Positions 35,971-44,567 of a stretch of 64,000 bases of DNA are shown in pieces. The number at the start of each line of letters is the position of its first letter. The first letter of the stretch is position 1. Where the stretch lies: the NCBI RefSeq assembly GCF_042688525.2, contig NZ_JBHWAB010000001.1:1550001-1614000 (forward strand), in the 5' to 3' direction. The stretch comes from Haloimpatiens sp042688525. GTDB lineage: Bacteria; Bacillota; Clostridia; Clostridiales; Clostridiaceae. Position numbers and translations under genes: made by a program. The notes under the pieces were generated by a model. That model made no database searches, was not told the origin of the DNA, and was given only the letters and a program-made list of their open reading frames with translations.

Positions 35971-35999
35971 TTGATTTTATGTTTAAAATAGTGTATTAT
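35971..35999 (+). promoter_or_regulatory. Promoter of xpt
   Basis: TTGATT and TATTAT are separated by 17 nt, about 90 nt upstream of the guanine aptamer. An AACGAAT motif (36051-36057) lies in the leader between promoter and aptamer and recurs near purE and purL. Confidence 0.55.
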
Positions 36000-36086
36000 G
36001 TATTAAAATGCGTTAACTAATGATAGAAAGTACTATATTATACGTAAAATAACGAATTAAATAATAAAAATACAATTAAATATTTG

Positions 36087-36283
36087 TACCGTATATGCTA
36101 GATAATAAGGGTTTAGCGTTTCTACTAAGTAACCGTAAATTACTTAACTACGGGTGTTTATAATTATATAAAACTTACAATATATTTTATGGATTTAAAC
36201 AATTTATATACAGAACATTGCCATAAATTGTATAATGAGTATGTTTAGTATAAACTCCCAAGAGTAATTGGGAGTTTTTTTTA
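36087..36283 (+). ncRNA. Guanine (purine) riboswitch with terminator, upstream of xpt
   Basis: Aptamer at 36087-36155. P1 is formed by TACCGTAT and CTACGGGT. A P2 hairpin (GCTA...TTAGC) is followed by the conserved GTTTCTACTAAGTAACCGTA and P3 (AAGTAA/TTACTT). The specificity base in AACTACGG is C, indicating guanine/hypoxanthine rather than adenine. The terminator stem AACTCCCA/TGGGAGTT with a T8 tail lies at 36253-36282. The P1 3' strand and following GGGTGTTTATA (36152-36162) can pair at 10 of 11 positions with TATAAACTCCC (36250-36260). That pairing would be the antiterminator, so guanine binding is predicted to switch xpt off. Confidence 0.92.
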
Positions 36284-36374
36284 TGCAGTATGTGGTTTTG
36301 TTCTTCTTACCTATTATTTTTGTAAAGTAATTGGTGTTTAATATAAAAATTATTAACGGAAAGGAAGATATATA

Positions 36375-36950
36375 ATGGAAAAATTAAAACAAAAAATTTT
36401 AAAAGATGGACAGGTTATAGAAAATAGGATTTTAAAAGTAGATAATTTCTTAAATCATAAGATTGATATTCAATTATTTAATGATATAGGAAAAGAATTT
36501 AAAAAGAGATTTCAGAATAAAGAAGTAACAAAGATACTTACTGCAGAAGTTTCAGGAATTGCTATTGCGGCTATTACTGCTCAATATTTTGATAATGTTC
36601 CTGTAGTATTTGCAAAAAAACATGATGCATCAAATTTAAATAGCAATACATATGAATCAGAAGTATATTCTTTTACTAAAAATAAGACTTATAAATTAAG
36701 AGTAGATAAAAATTATATAAGTTGTGAAGATAAAGTATTAATAATAGATGATTTTTTAGCTAGTGGTAGTGCTGCTAGTGCACTTATAGATATATTATAT
36801 AAATCAAAGGCAGAGATTGTTGGTATGGGAATAGTAATAGAAAAGAACTTTCAAGGAGGAAGAAAATTAGTTGAAGAAAAGGGTGTAAAGCTTGAATCTT
36901 TGGCAATTATAGATAGCTTTGAAGATGGTGTAGTTAAATTTGTAAAATAA
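36375..36950 (+). CDS. xpt: Xanthine phosphoribosyltransferase
   Basis: 191 residues, type I PRTase fold. It begins MEKLKQKILKDGQVIENRIL as Xpt proteins do, has LTAEVSGIAIAAITAQYF and PVVFAKKHDASNL, and the PRPP-binding loop VLIIDDFLASGSAASALIDI. It converts xanthine and PRPP to XMP in purine salvage. AAAGGAAG precedes the ATG. The upstream guanine riboswitch confirms the assignment. In B. subtilis xpt is cotranscribed with pbuX; no transporter follows here. Confidence 0.95.
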   Translation: MEKLKQKILKDGQVIENRILKVDNFLNHKIDIQLFNDIGKEFKKRFQNKEVTKILTAEVSGIAIAAITAQYFDNVPVVFAKKHDASNLNSNTYESEVYSFTKNKTYKLRVDKNYISCEDKVLIIDDFLASGSAASALIDILYKSKAEIVGMGIVIEKNFQGGRKLVEEKGVKLESLAIIDSFEDGVVKFVK

Positions 36951-37134
36951 ATAGAAGTTTTAATGGTGGTCATTGGATATATTATAATTTCTTAGTAAAG
37001 TTAAATATCGTCATAAGTAATATAAGTTTTTATTTTTTTTTATCTTAAAAGTTGCTATTGATTTAAAGCTTAAAATAATGATAAAATATAAAAGATAATA
37101 AAATAGATGTAAAAAATAGAAAAGGAGATATACT

Positions 37135-37314
37135 ATGGATGAAAAAATTGTAAAAGCAAAAGAATTATTAAATGACACTTTATCAAGAATTGAAGTAATA
37201 TTAGATGAAAAAAGTCCAACAGGGTTAGATAATGATATAACATGTAATGATTTAGATAAGTTAATTGAAGCGTTAGATAAGGTTTCTATTATTTTAGATA
37301 AATACTCAAAATAA
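37135..37314 (+). CDS. Small acidic hypothetical protein
   Basis: A 59-codon ORF (MDEKIVKAKELLNDTLSRIE, then VILDEKSPTG and a C-terminal LIEALDKVSIILDKYSK) with an excellent AAAAGGAGATATACT ribosome binding site. It is predicted to form two amphipathic helices. Codon use resembles its neighbours. A terminator-like hairpin follows at 37361. No family is recognised; the gene is credible because of RBS, composition and terminator. Confidence 0.65.
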   Translation: MDEKIVKAKELLNDTLSRIEVILDEKSPTGLDNDITCNDLDKLIEALDKVSIILDKYSK

Positions 37315-37360
37315 TAGTATGTAAAGAGTTGAAAATAAATAGTTAAAAAACTAGAATAAC

Positions 37361-37410
37361 AAATGACAGGTGACAAGTTTAAGATAATAATTGTCATCTG
37401 TCATTTATAA
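37361..37410 (+). terminator. Terminator-like hairpin after the small gene
   Basis: AAATGACAGGTGACAA and TTGTCATCTGTCATTT pair almost perfectly over 16 nt (one G-T pair) with an AT-rich loop, followed by ATAATTTG. Confidence 0.65.
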
Positions 37411-37426
37411 TTTGTGGATGTTAATA

Positions 37427-37567
37427 TCTCAACTTTTGCAGGACAAAAATACTGCCTAGCGAAGGGAAATGATATATTGCGTAAGAAACATTTCAACAAA
37501 GTTTACAAGTTCTTAGCTTTATATCATTTTCCACAGAGACTATATTTCATGTGTGAAAGTTGAGTTA
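37427..37567. repeat. Family A repeat, complete, ending at the truA stop codon
   Basis: It runs from TCTCAACTTTTGCAGGAC to GTGTGAAAGTTGAGTTA. The left arm is well conserved, the right arm diverged (ATATCATTTTCCACAGAGAC). The centre contains AACAAAGTTTACAAGTTCTT. The last three bases are the complement of the truA stop codon. Confidence 0.88.
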
Positions 37568-38302
37568 ATATATAACTTTTGTTAAAAAAAGACCTTGTGA
37601 TGGAGCTGTTGTGCCAGCTTTAGATCTATCTTTTATTTCCATAATTTTAGGTAGTTCATTTACATCAATAGTACCTAATCCAACTTCTATTAATGTTCCA
37701 ACTATTATTCTTACCATTTTATATAAAAATCCATTACCGTGAATTATTATGTCTACATTTCCGCTATTTTCATTTATATCTAATGAATATATATTACGAA
37801 CAGTAGATTTCTTTTTAGATTTTAAAGCTGTAAAACTTTTAAAATCATGTTCACCTATAAAAAATTGAGCAGCATTTCTCATTTTTTCTAAATTTAATTT
37901 TGCAGGTATATGATAAGAATATTTTCTAGTAAATACATCATGAATTTGATTGTTACATATTTTGTATGTATAAACTTTTTCTTTAACATTATATCTAGAA
38001 TGAAATCTATCACTTATTTCGCAGACATTTTTAATAACAATATCTTTAGGTAAATATTTATTGCAGTAATCTAAAATATCATTTGGTGATATGTTACTAT
38101 TAGTTTTAAAATTTGCTATTTGATTTTGTGCATGTACGCCTGCATCTGTTCTTCCAGATGCAATTACTTCAATATTTTCAGTTGTTAATTCACTTAATAC
38201 TTTTTCAATTTTATGTTGAATAGTATTATCAGTATTACCAAGTCTTTGCCATCCTTTATATCTAGTTCCATCATATTGTATAGTTAGTTTAATATTTTTC
38301 AT
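37565..38302 (-). CDS. truA: tRNA pseudouridine synthase A
   Basis: 245 residues. IQYDGTRYKGWQR opens the protein, and the catalytic Asp lies in ASGRTDAGVHAQNQIANFKT. KYLPKDIVIKNV, FHSRYNVKEKVYTYKI, GEHDFKSFTALKSK and KMVRIIVGTLIEVGLG follow. It makes pseudouridine at tRNA positions 38-40. GAGAGGAATTATATA precedes the ATG. Family A repeats lie at both its 3' end (overlapping the stop) and upstream (38335-38483). In many clostridia truA is in an operon with rplM/rpsI, which is not so here. Confidence 0.95.
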   Translation of the reverse strand: MKNIKLTIQYDGTRYKGWQRLGNTDNTIQHKIEKVLSELTTENIEVIASGRTDAGVHAQNQIANFKTNSNISPNDILDYCNKYLPKDIVIKNVCEISDRFHSRYNVKEKVYTYKICNNQIHDVFTRKYSYHIPAKLNLEKMRNAAQFFIGEHDFKSFTALKSKKKSTVRNIYSLDINENSGNVDIIIHGNGFLYKMVRIIVGTLIEVGLGTIDVNELPKIMEIKDRSKAGTTAPSQGLFLTKVIY

Positions 38303-38334
38303 TATATAATTCCTCTCTTTTTATTAATACGGTG

Positions 38335-38483
38335 ACTCAACTTTCGTAGGACAAAAATACTGTCTAGCGAAGGTAAATGATATATTGCGTAAGAAACATT
38401 TGAACTTGTTACTGAAGTGAAAGGTTTCTAAGCAAGATATCATTTCCCGTAGCGGCTATTTTTCACCTGCGAAAGTTGAGTTA
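38335..38483. repeat. Family A repeat, complete short form, in a divergent promoter region
   Basis: It runs from ACTCAACTTTCGTAGGAC to ACCTGCGAAAGTTGAGTTA, nearly identical to the copy at 6335, including the centre GAACTTGTTACTGAAGTGA. Unlike the other copies it lies upstream of both neighbouring genes (truA and ctc), 32 nt from the truA start. Confidence 0.92.
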
Positions 38484-38593
38484 GTTATTTTACAATTTAT
38501 CTTATCATTAAATATATTATATGTCATCTATAATTTAATATAGTAGATATACTAATTTCAAATATTAAGAATAAGAACCATATATTAATATAG

Positions 38594-38622
38594 TTGACAA
38601 TAATTTCAATGATTATTATAAT
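38594..38622 (+). promoter_or_regulatory. Promoter of the L25/Ctc gene
   Basis: Consensus TTGACA and consensus TATAAT separated by 17 nt, about 100 nt upstream of the start codon. Together with the AAAAAAGGGGG RBS this predicts strong expression. Confidence 0.8.
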
Positions 38623-38722
38623 GGAAGTAACAAATAAAAAACAGAAAATTTAAAAAAATTAAATTACGCCAATGTTTTTTTAGTCACTTTGTAGAGAAAA
38701 CTAAAAAAAGGGGGAAAAAATA

Positions 38723-39265
38723 ATGAATTACATTAATGCAATGAGAAGAGAAGAAAAGGGAAAAAAAGCTAGAAAGAATGGGTATATTCCAGGTGTTATT
38801 TATGGTAAGGATATAGAAGATAATTCTCCAGTTAAATTTAAAAAAGCTGAAATGCTTAAAATAATAAAAGCAGAAGGGGATAATGCTAAATTATTAATTA
38901 AACTTGATGGTGAAGAAAAATATGCCATAATAAAAAAAATTCAAAGAAATCCTTTGAATAGTGAAGAAATATATAATATAGACATACAAGTTGTTTTAAA
39001 AGATGAAGAGATTAAACAAAGTATTCCAGTTATATTCACAGGTAAACGTTTATTACAATCTAAAGGACTTTCATTACAAACTGTGTTGCCACAAATACAA
39101 GTTATTGCAAAGGCAATAGACATTCCTAAAAATATTATTATAGATGTGGGTCAAAAAAATAATGGAGAATCCATAAAAGCTAAGGAAATTGAAATGTGTG
39201 ATGATGTTAAAATTGTTGAAGAACCAGAAGCAGTAATAGCTTCTATATTTTATCCAAGATCATAG
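38723..39265 (+). CDS. Ribosomal protein L25 / general stress protein Ctc
   Basis: 180 residues, the long (Ctc/TL5) form. The N-terminal L25 domain binds 5S rRNA (MRREEKGKKARKNGYIPGVI YGKD region, then KKIQRNPLNSEEIYNIDIQ). A C-terminal TL5 beta domain follows from about residue 95 (IPVIFTGKRLLQSKGLSLQ, EIEMCDDVKIVEEPEAVIAS). It is part of the large ribosomal subunit, and in Bacillus it is induced by stress. The consensus promoter and strong RBS suggest high expression. Two hairpins follow. Confidence 0.92.
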   Translation: MNYINAMRREEKGKKARKNGYIPGVIYGKDIEDNSPVKFKKAEMLKIIKAEGDNAKLLIKLDGEEKYAIIKKIQRNPLNSEEIYNIDIQVVLKDEEIKQSIPVIFTGKRLLQSKGLSLQTVLPQIQVIAKAIDIPKNIIIDVGQKNNGESIKAKEIEMCDDVKIVEEPEAVIASIFYPRS

Positions 39266-39307
39266 TTAAAAAATAAAATATGAATAATAAAGTATAGTCA
39301 ATAATGC

Positions 39308-39333
39308 CTTTCTGTTTTGGCAGAAAGTTTTAA
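39308..39333 (+). terminator. Terminator of the L25/Ctc gene
   Basis: CTTTCTG and CAGAAAG form a stem with a TTTTGG loop, followed by TTTTAAAAA. Confidence 0.7.
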
Positions 39334-39345
39334 AAAAATATATTT

Positions 39346-39382
39346 AAAAAATTCCCAAAGCTTTGCCTTGGGAATTTTTTAT
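39346..39382. terminator. Bidirectional terminator between ctc and the flavin oxidoreductase gene
   Basis: AAAAATTCCCAAAG and CTTTGCCTTGGGAATTTTTT form a strong stem flanked by A and T tracts, suitable for both convergent genes. Confidence 0.85.
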
Positions 39383-39406
39383 TATTTAAATTTTCAATTC
39401 TAATTT

Positions 39407-40477
39407 TTAACATTTTTCTGCTTCTGTTACCAATTCTTTAATTAATTCTTCAACAGAAACTATTTTATCAAGTTTATAAGCATTACTTCCACAGAATATT
39501 AATGCTTCATCTACATTACCATTAACTGCATTAATAAGAGCCTTGGAAATACAATAAGGAGTTTTGTTAGGATCACAAGGTTTTAAACAATTATAACATT
39601 TTTCTATAGGAAGATTATTTTTACCAAGATTTTTAATGAACGTATTATTAAGTGCTCTTCCTGGCATTCCTACTGGACTAGTTACAATCTTTATATCTTC
39701 TTTTTTTGCTTGTATATATGCATTTTTAAAGTTTATATGTGCATCACATTCATGAGTAGTTACAAATCTTGTAGCCATTTGTACTCCAGATGCACCAAGC
39801 TTAATAAATTTAGCAATATCTTTTCCATCGTATATTCCACCAGCAGCTATGACAGGAATAGTTTTATTGTATTTTTCTTCAAAAGGTTTTATTATTTTTA
39901 AAACATCTTCTACTATGTTTTCTAAATCAGGTTGAGAAGAGGAAAGAATGTCTTCTTTAGAAAAACCTAAGTGACCTCCAGCTTTAGGACCTTCTACGAT
40001 TAAAGCATCTGGCATATAATCATATTTTCTAGTCCAAAGTTTAGTCATGATAGCTGCAGCTTTAGGTGAAGATACTATAGGAGCTATTTTTGTTTGTGAA
40101 TTTTTCACAAGTAAAGGTAAACTAGTAGGTAAACCAGCACCACATATTATTAAATCAATTTTTTCTTTTACAGAAGTTTTAACTAAAGCTTCATATTCTT
40201 TAGCTGCTGTCATTATATTTACTCCTAAAATTCCTTTAGGACTTAATTTTTTTGCAGTTCTAATTTCTTTTATAAGAGCTCTTATATTAGCAGCTTTTGT
40301 ATTAGTTTCAAAATCAGGTTCTTTAAATCCTATCTGAACTCCAGAAATAACACCTATAGCTCCTTGATTTGCAACAGCAGAAGCTAATTTAGATAATGTT
40401 ACACCAATACCCATACCGCCTTGAATTATTGGAATACGAGCGGTTAGGTTTCCTATTTTTAAAGATGGTAGTTTCAT
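39407..40477 (-). CDS. NAD(P)H-dependent flavin oxidoreductase, nitronate monooxygenase-like
   Basis: 356 residues, FMN-binding TIM barrel of the NMO/2-nitropropane dioxygenase and FabK superfamily. IPIIQGGMGIGVTLSKLASA (phosphate and FMN loop), LGVNIMTAAKEYEALVKT, GAGLPTSLP, VEGPKAGGHLGFS (the GGH motif), VIAAGGIYDGKDIAKFIKLG and GVQMATRFVTTHECDA. The C-terminus has a cysteine cluster (CYNCLKPCDPNKTPYC) seen in a subgroup of anaerobe proteins. It is not located in a fatty acid cluster, so FabK function is less likely; the true substrate is uncertain. AAAGGAG precedes the start. It is monocistronic. Confidence 0.85.
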   Translation of the reverse strand: MKLPSLKIGNLTARIPIIQGGMGIGVTLSKLASAVANQGAIGVISGVQIGFKEPDFETNTKAANIRALIKEIRTAKKLSPKGILGVNIMTAAKEYEALVKTSVKEKIDLIICGAGLPTSLPLLVKNSQTKIAPIVSSPKAAAIMTKLWTRKYDYMPDALIVEGPKAGGHLGFSKEDILSSSQPDLENIVEDVLKIIKPFEEKYNKTIPVIAAGGIYDGKDIAKFIKLGASGVQMATRFVTTHECDAHINFKNAYIQAKKEDIKIVTSPVGMPGRALNNTFIKNLGKNNLPIEKCYNCLKPCDPNKTPYCISKALINAVNGNVDEALIFCGSNAYKLDKIVSVEELIKELVTEAEKC

Positions 40478-40713
40478 TTAAATTTCTCCTTTATATTAAG
40501 AATGTCAAATATTTTGACTTTCAAAGTATTATAAAGAAAGTATAAATTATATAGATTACTTATGTCAAGTAATAGATACTAAAATAAGACTTGTGTGAGT
40601 AAATTATTTTATTAGTATTAATTTTCAGATTCTTAGACATTTATAAGAATAAAGTGGTATTATAGTATAGTTAAGTACATAAGATAAGGTTTAATGAAGA
40701 ATGGAGGAAAATA

Positions 40714-41193
40714 ATGTTAAAATCGTGTAGACAACAGAATAAATTAAGCTATTTAATTGGTGTAATTTTTATTACAATAATTTTTAGCACTGTAATCACA
40801 AACATTTCTTGTGCAATTGAGAAAAATAAAACTAGAAAATATTCTTCTACAAATATAAATGATATGATTTTGATTAATGAAAATAAAGTATATAATGAAA
40901 AAGATATGAAAAGGAAAATGGTTCAATTTTACTTAGATAATAAAGGAAAATATATAAAATGGAAGATAAAGGCAAACGAATTTAGTATATTTTTCAATAC
41001 TGTAAAATATGATTTAAAATATGATGTTAAATTTAGTGATGATTCAAGTTTATATATAAAATGTGATTTTGATGAAGATGTTAAAGATAAATTAAACAAA
41101 AATCAAACTTTTGTAGTGTCTGGACAAATAACGGGATATTCTGAATTCTCAAAGTCTTTAATATTAAAACATTGTAAAGTTGTTGGAAGATAA
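40714..41193 (+). CDS. Membrane-anchored or exported OB-fold-like (tRNA_anti-like) protein
   Basis: 159 residues. An N-terminal hydrophobic helix (about 13-34) ends near SCAIEKNK, which could be a signal peptide or anchor. After a Lys/Asn-rich linker the domain INENKVYNEKDMKRKMVQFY followed by GKYIKWKIKANEF, KCDFDEDVKDKLNKNQTFVV and SGQITGYSEFSKSLILKHCK is shaped like the small OB-fold family called tRNA_anti-like, found in exported bacterial proteins of unknown role. I do not claim nucleic-acid binding. GGAGG precedes the ATG. It is monocistronic. Confidence 0.65.
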   Translation: MLKSCRQQNKLSYLIGVIFITIIFSTVITNISCAIEKNKTRKYSSTNINDMILINENKVYNEKDMKRKMVQFYLDNKGKYIKWKIKANEFSIFFNTVKYDLKYDVKFSDDSSLYIKCDFDEDVKDKLNKNQTFVVSGQITGYSEFSKSLILKHCKVVGR

Positions 41194-41263
41194 TTTAGAA
41201 TAAAAATATATTAAATTATTAAATTTTTTTAATAATATTAGATATATTGGTTATAATAATAAC

Positions 41264-41446
41264 AACACAAAAGTTTAAAGTATAATGTAATACTAGTTGG
41301 GGAGAAACTTTGATTTCAAGGATCTAGCTAGAGGATACTTTTATGATGAGTAAGATGTGTGTTTTATGAAATTTGAAGAGTAAAAATGTATTTTAAACTT
41401 TTGTGATATATAATAGAGAAGCAACCCTTTTGGGTTGCTTTTTTAG
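41264..41446 (+). ncRNA. Candidate structured RNA of about 180 nt with its own promoter and terminator
   Basis: TATAAT at 41252-41257, with TTAATA 17 nt upstream, would start a transcript near 41264. CACAAAAGTTTAAA (41266-41279) pairs perfectly over 14 bp with TTTAAACTTTTGTG (41392-41405), enclosing 112 nt with no ORF. A strong terminator (AAGCAACCC/GGGTTGCTT plus T6) ends it at about 41446. The closing helix and terminator do not overlap, so a simple riboswitch mechanism is not visible. The length and rod-like closure would also fit 6S RNA, but I cannot show a central bubble. alsT starts 170 nt further on, perhaps from its own promoter. Confidence 0.55.
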
Positions 41447-41618
41447 TTTATTAAGGAAATTATAAACTTTTCATAAAATTTATGAATTTATTTTAAATAA
41501 AATTGTGTATTTTTTGACAAAATAAAAGAGGATATATTCTAAAAAGACAGAATATAAATATTAATGGGATAATTTTGTGTTAAAAAATTTAATATACAAA
41601 ATAAGGAGGTAGTTTTGT

Positions 41619-42965
41619 ATGGATTTATTAAGTATCATTAAAAACATTAATTATTATTTATGGAATTATATTTTAATATTCCTATTATGTGGAACTGGAA
41701 TTGTTTTTACTTTTGCATTGAAATTTGTTCAAGTAAGAAAATTTGGTGCTTCATTTAAAAAAGCTTTTGGAGGAATATCTTTAAAAGGTAAAAAGGCAGG
41801 AAATGAAGGAATGTCATCTTTCCAAGCACTAGCAACAGCTATAGCAGCACAAGTTGGAACAGGAAATTTAGCTGGAGCAGCAACAGCTATAGCAGCTGGA
41901 GGCCCTGGTGCTATATTTTGGATGTGGGTTAGTGCCTTTTTTGGAATGGGAACTATTTTTGGAGAGGCTGTTTTAGCTCAAACATATAAAGAAAAAGTAG
42001 ATGGCCAAATAACAGGAGGACCAGCGTATTATATAAGAAAAGGATTAAATAGTAAATTTTTAGCTGGATTTTTTTCTGTAGCAATAATTATAGCATTGGG
42101 TTTTATTGGTAACATGGTTCAAGCGAATTCAATTGGAGCAGCATTTTCTAAAGCATGGCATGTGCCAGCAATTGTTGTAGGAATTGTAGTTGCAGCTTTG
42201 GCAGGACTTATTTTTATAGGTGGAATAGGAAGAATAGCATCTGTTACTGAAAAGGTAGTTCCTATTATGGCACTATTATATATAATAGGTAGTGTGATAA
42301 TATTAATACTTAATGCAGAAAATGTGGGACCAGCGTTTAGAATGATATTTGTTGGAGCTTTTAATCCTAAGGCAGCAACAGGTGGATTAATAGGTGTTGG
42401 AGTTAAAGAAGCTGTAAGATATGGTGTAGCAAGAGGATTGTTTTCCAATGAAGCAGGTATGGGTTCAACTCCACATGCTCATGCAGTTGCAAAAGTTAAG
42501 CATCCAAGTGAGCAAGGATTAGTTGCTATAATGGGTGTATGCATAGATACATTTGTAATTCTTACATTAACAGCACTTGTTATACTTACAACTGGTGCTT
42601 TAGATGGAAAAACAACAGGAATAGAACTTACTCAAAAAGCATTTATAAATGGATTAGGTAATTTTGGAAGTTATTTTATAGCTATTGCTTTATTCTTCTT
42701 TGCATTTTCAACAATAGTAGGTTGGTATTTCTTTGGAGAAGCAAATGTTAAGTATTTGTTTGGTACAAAAGCACTACCAATATATAGACTTATAGTATTG
42801 GTTTTTATAGTTTTAGGTACTACTATGGAAGTAAAACTTGTTTGGGAACTTGCAGATACATTTAATGCTTTAATGGTTCTTCCAAATGTTATTGCTCTTT
42901 TAGGATTAGTTGGTGTAGTTAAAGAGAGTTTAAAAGATTATGAGGAAAATCATGAAAGAAAATAA
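41619..42965 (+). CDS. Alanine/glycine:cation symporter (AGCS family), copy 1
   Basis: 448 residues, about 11 hydrophobic helices. SSFQALATAIAAQVGTGNLA with GAATAIAAGGPGAIFWMW is the AGCS signature; TGGPAYYIRKGL, GLFSNEAGMGSTPHAHAVAK and GWYFFGEANVKYLFG are typical. It takes up alanine and/or glycine with Na+ or H+. AAGGAGG precedes the ATG. It is followed by a strong terminator and then by a paralogue with about three-quarters identical sequence by eye, so the pair arose by tandem duplication. The structured RNA at 41264 lies upstream. Confidence 0.93.
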   Translation: MDLLSIIKNINYYLWNYILIFLLCGTGIVFTFALKFVQVRKFGASFKKAFGGISLKGKKAGNEGMSSFQALATAIAAQVGTGNLAGAATAIAAGGPGAIFWMWVSAFFGMGTIFGEAVLAQTYKEKVDGQITGGPAYYIRKGLNSKFLAGFFSVAIIIALGFIGNMVQANSIGAAFSKAWHVPAIVVGIVVAALAGLIFIGGIGRIASVTEKVVPIMALLYIIGSVIILILNAENVGPAFRMIFVGAFNPKAATGGLIGVGVKEAVRYGVARGLFSNEAGMGSTPHAHAVAKVKHPSEQGLVAIMGVCIDTFVILTLTALVILTTGALDGKTTGIELTQKAFINGLGNFGSYFIAIALFFFAFSTIVGWYFFGEANVKYLFGTKALPIYRLIVLVFIVLGTTMEVKLVWELADTFNALMVLPNVIALLGLVGVVKESLKDYEENHERK

Positions 42966-42973
42966 AGAATAAT

Positions 42974-43016
42974 AAAGTAAAGCTTCTACTTTAAATAGTA
43001 GGAGCTTTACTTTATT
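42974..43016 (+). terminator. Terminator between the two AGCS genes
   Basis: AAAGTAAAGCTTCTACT and AGTAGGAGCTTTACTTT form a 17-bp stem with one mismatch and a T-containing tail. It suggests that the two paralogues are transcribed separately. Confidence 0.85.
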
Positions 43017-43153
43017 TTAAATTTAGTAGTTAGTAAATATTTATATGAAATATTGTTACAAAATAGTAACAATATTTTAAAAATTCTAATAAATGAAATA
43101 AAATATAAAATTTATGCAAAATTATGATATAATACATTAAAAGGAGGCTTTTT

Positions 43154-44518
43154 ATGGATATCTTACAAATATTAAAAGGAATAAATAATGTACTTTGGGG
43201 CAAATTTTTGATGTTCGTATTGTGTGGAGCAGGAATTTTATTTACATTTCAATTGAGATTTGTACAAATTAGAAAATTCGGACAAGCATTTAAGAGAACA
43301 TTTGGACAGCTTAAATTAAATGGGGAGAAAGCTGGTAAGGAAGGAATGTCATCATTTCAATCTCTTGCAACAGCAATTGCAGCACAGGTTGGAACAGGAA
43401 ACTTAGCAGGAGCAGCAACTGCTATAGTATCTGGTGGGCCAGGAGCTATTTTTTGGATGTGGTTTAGTGCTTTTTTTGGAATGGGTACAATTTTTAATGA
43501 AGCTGTAGTTTCACAGGTTTATAAAACAAAGGTAAATGGACAGGTCACTGGGGGACCTGCATATTATATTAGAAAAGGAGTAAATAGCAAATTTTTAGCG
43601 GGATTTTTTGCAATTGGTATGACAATAGCTGCTGGATTGACTGGTGGAATGGTTCAGGCAAATGCAATTGGAAGTGCTTTTAATGCTATATCAAATATTC
43701 CATCTTTAGTTATTGGAATTATAGTAAGTATTTTAGCAGGCATTGTGTTTATAGGAGGAATAAAACGTATAGCATCTGTAACTGAAAAATTGGTTCCTGT
43801 AATGGCAGGCTTATATATAATAGGAAGTTTAATAATTTTAATTATTAATGGCTCTCAAGTTGGAAATGCATTTAAAATGATATTTGTTGGAGCTTTTAAT
43901 CCAAAGGCTGTTATGGGAGGTGCTTTGGGTATTGGAGTTAAAGAGGCTATGAGATATGGAATAGCAAGAGGATTATTTTCAAATGAAGCAGGCATGGGAT
44001 CAACCCCACATGCTCATGCAGTAGCGAAAGTGAAAAATCCTGTAGAACAGGGAATGGTTGCTATAATGGGAGTATTTATTGATACATTTGTAGTACTTAC
44101 ATTGACAGCTCTTGTAATATTGACAACAGGAGCTTTAGATGGACATACTACAGGTATTGAGTTAACTCAAAAGGCATTTAAATTAGGTTTTGGTAGTCCT
44201 GGAAGTTATTTTATAGCTATTTCACTATTTTTCTTTGCATTTTCTACAATAATTGGTTGGTATTTTTATGGAGAAGCAAATGTAAAATATTTATTTGGAA
44301 ATAAAGGTGTAATACCTTATAGAATATTTATGATGATTTTAATAATTATGGGAACAATTTTAGATGTCCCAGTTGTATGGCAACTTGCAGATATTTTTAA
44401 CGGAATAGTTATTATTCCAAACATAATTGCATTAATAGTTTTGTTACCTGTTGCTAAAAAAGCTTTAAAAAACTTTGAAAGTGATGGATTAATTAATAAT
44501 AATGATTTAAATATGTAA
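43154..44518 (+). CDS. Alanine/glycine:cation symporter (AGCS family), copy 2
   Basis: 454 residues, a close paralogue of the preceding protein with the same motifs (SSFQSLATAIAAQVGTGNLA, TGGPAYYIRKGV, GLFSNEAGMGSTPHAHAVAK, GWYFYGEANVKYLFG). Differences are concentrated in membrane segments around residues 160-200 and at the C-terminus, which may alter substrate preference. AAAGGAGG lies just before the ATG. The 188-bp gap to copy 1 contains a terminator and a new TATAAT-like -10 (ATGATATAATAC near 43127), so it probably has its own promoter. Confidence 0.92.
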   Translation: MDILQILKGINNVLWGKFLMFVLCGAGILFTFQLRFVQIRKFGQAFKRTFGQLKLNGEKAGKEGMSSFQSLATAIAAQVGTGNLAGAATAIVSGGPGAIFWMWFSAFFGMGTIFNEAVVSQVYKTKVNGQVTGGPAYYIRKGVNSKFLAGFFAIGMTIAAGLTGGMVQANAIGSAFNAISNIPSLVIGIIVSILAGIVFIGGIKRIASVTEKLVPVMAGLYIIGSLIILIINGSQVGNAFKMIFVGAFNPKAVMGGALGIGVKEAMRYGIARGLFSNEAGMGSTPHAHAVAKVKNPVEQGMVAIMGVFIDTFVVLTLTALVILTTGALDGHTTGIELTQKAFKLGFGSPGSYFIAISLFFFAFSTIIGWYFYGEANVKYLFGNKGVIPYRIFMMILIIMGTILDVPVVWQLADIFNGIVIIPNIIALIVLLPVAKKALKNFESDGLINNNDLNM

Positions 44519-44567
44519 TTTATCTTATGTAATCTGTTTAAGTAGGCTTATCTTAGAAAATTTTTAT

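Noticed and set aside
41264..41618. Glycine riboswitch upstream of the symporter
   Set aside because: The paired aptamer consensus of glycine riboswitches is not found in this leader; the closing helix does not overlap the terminator.
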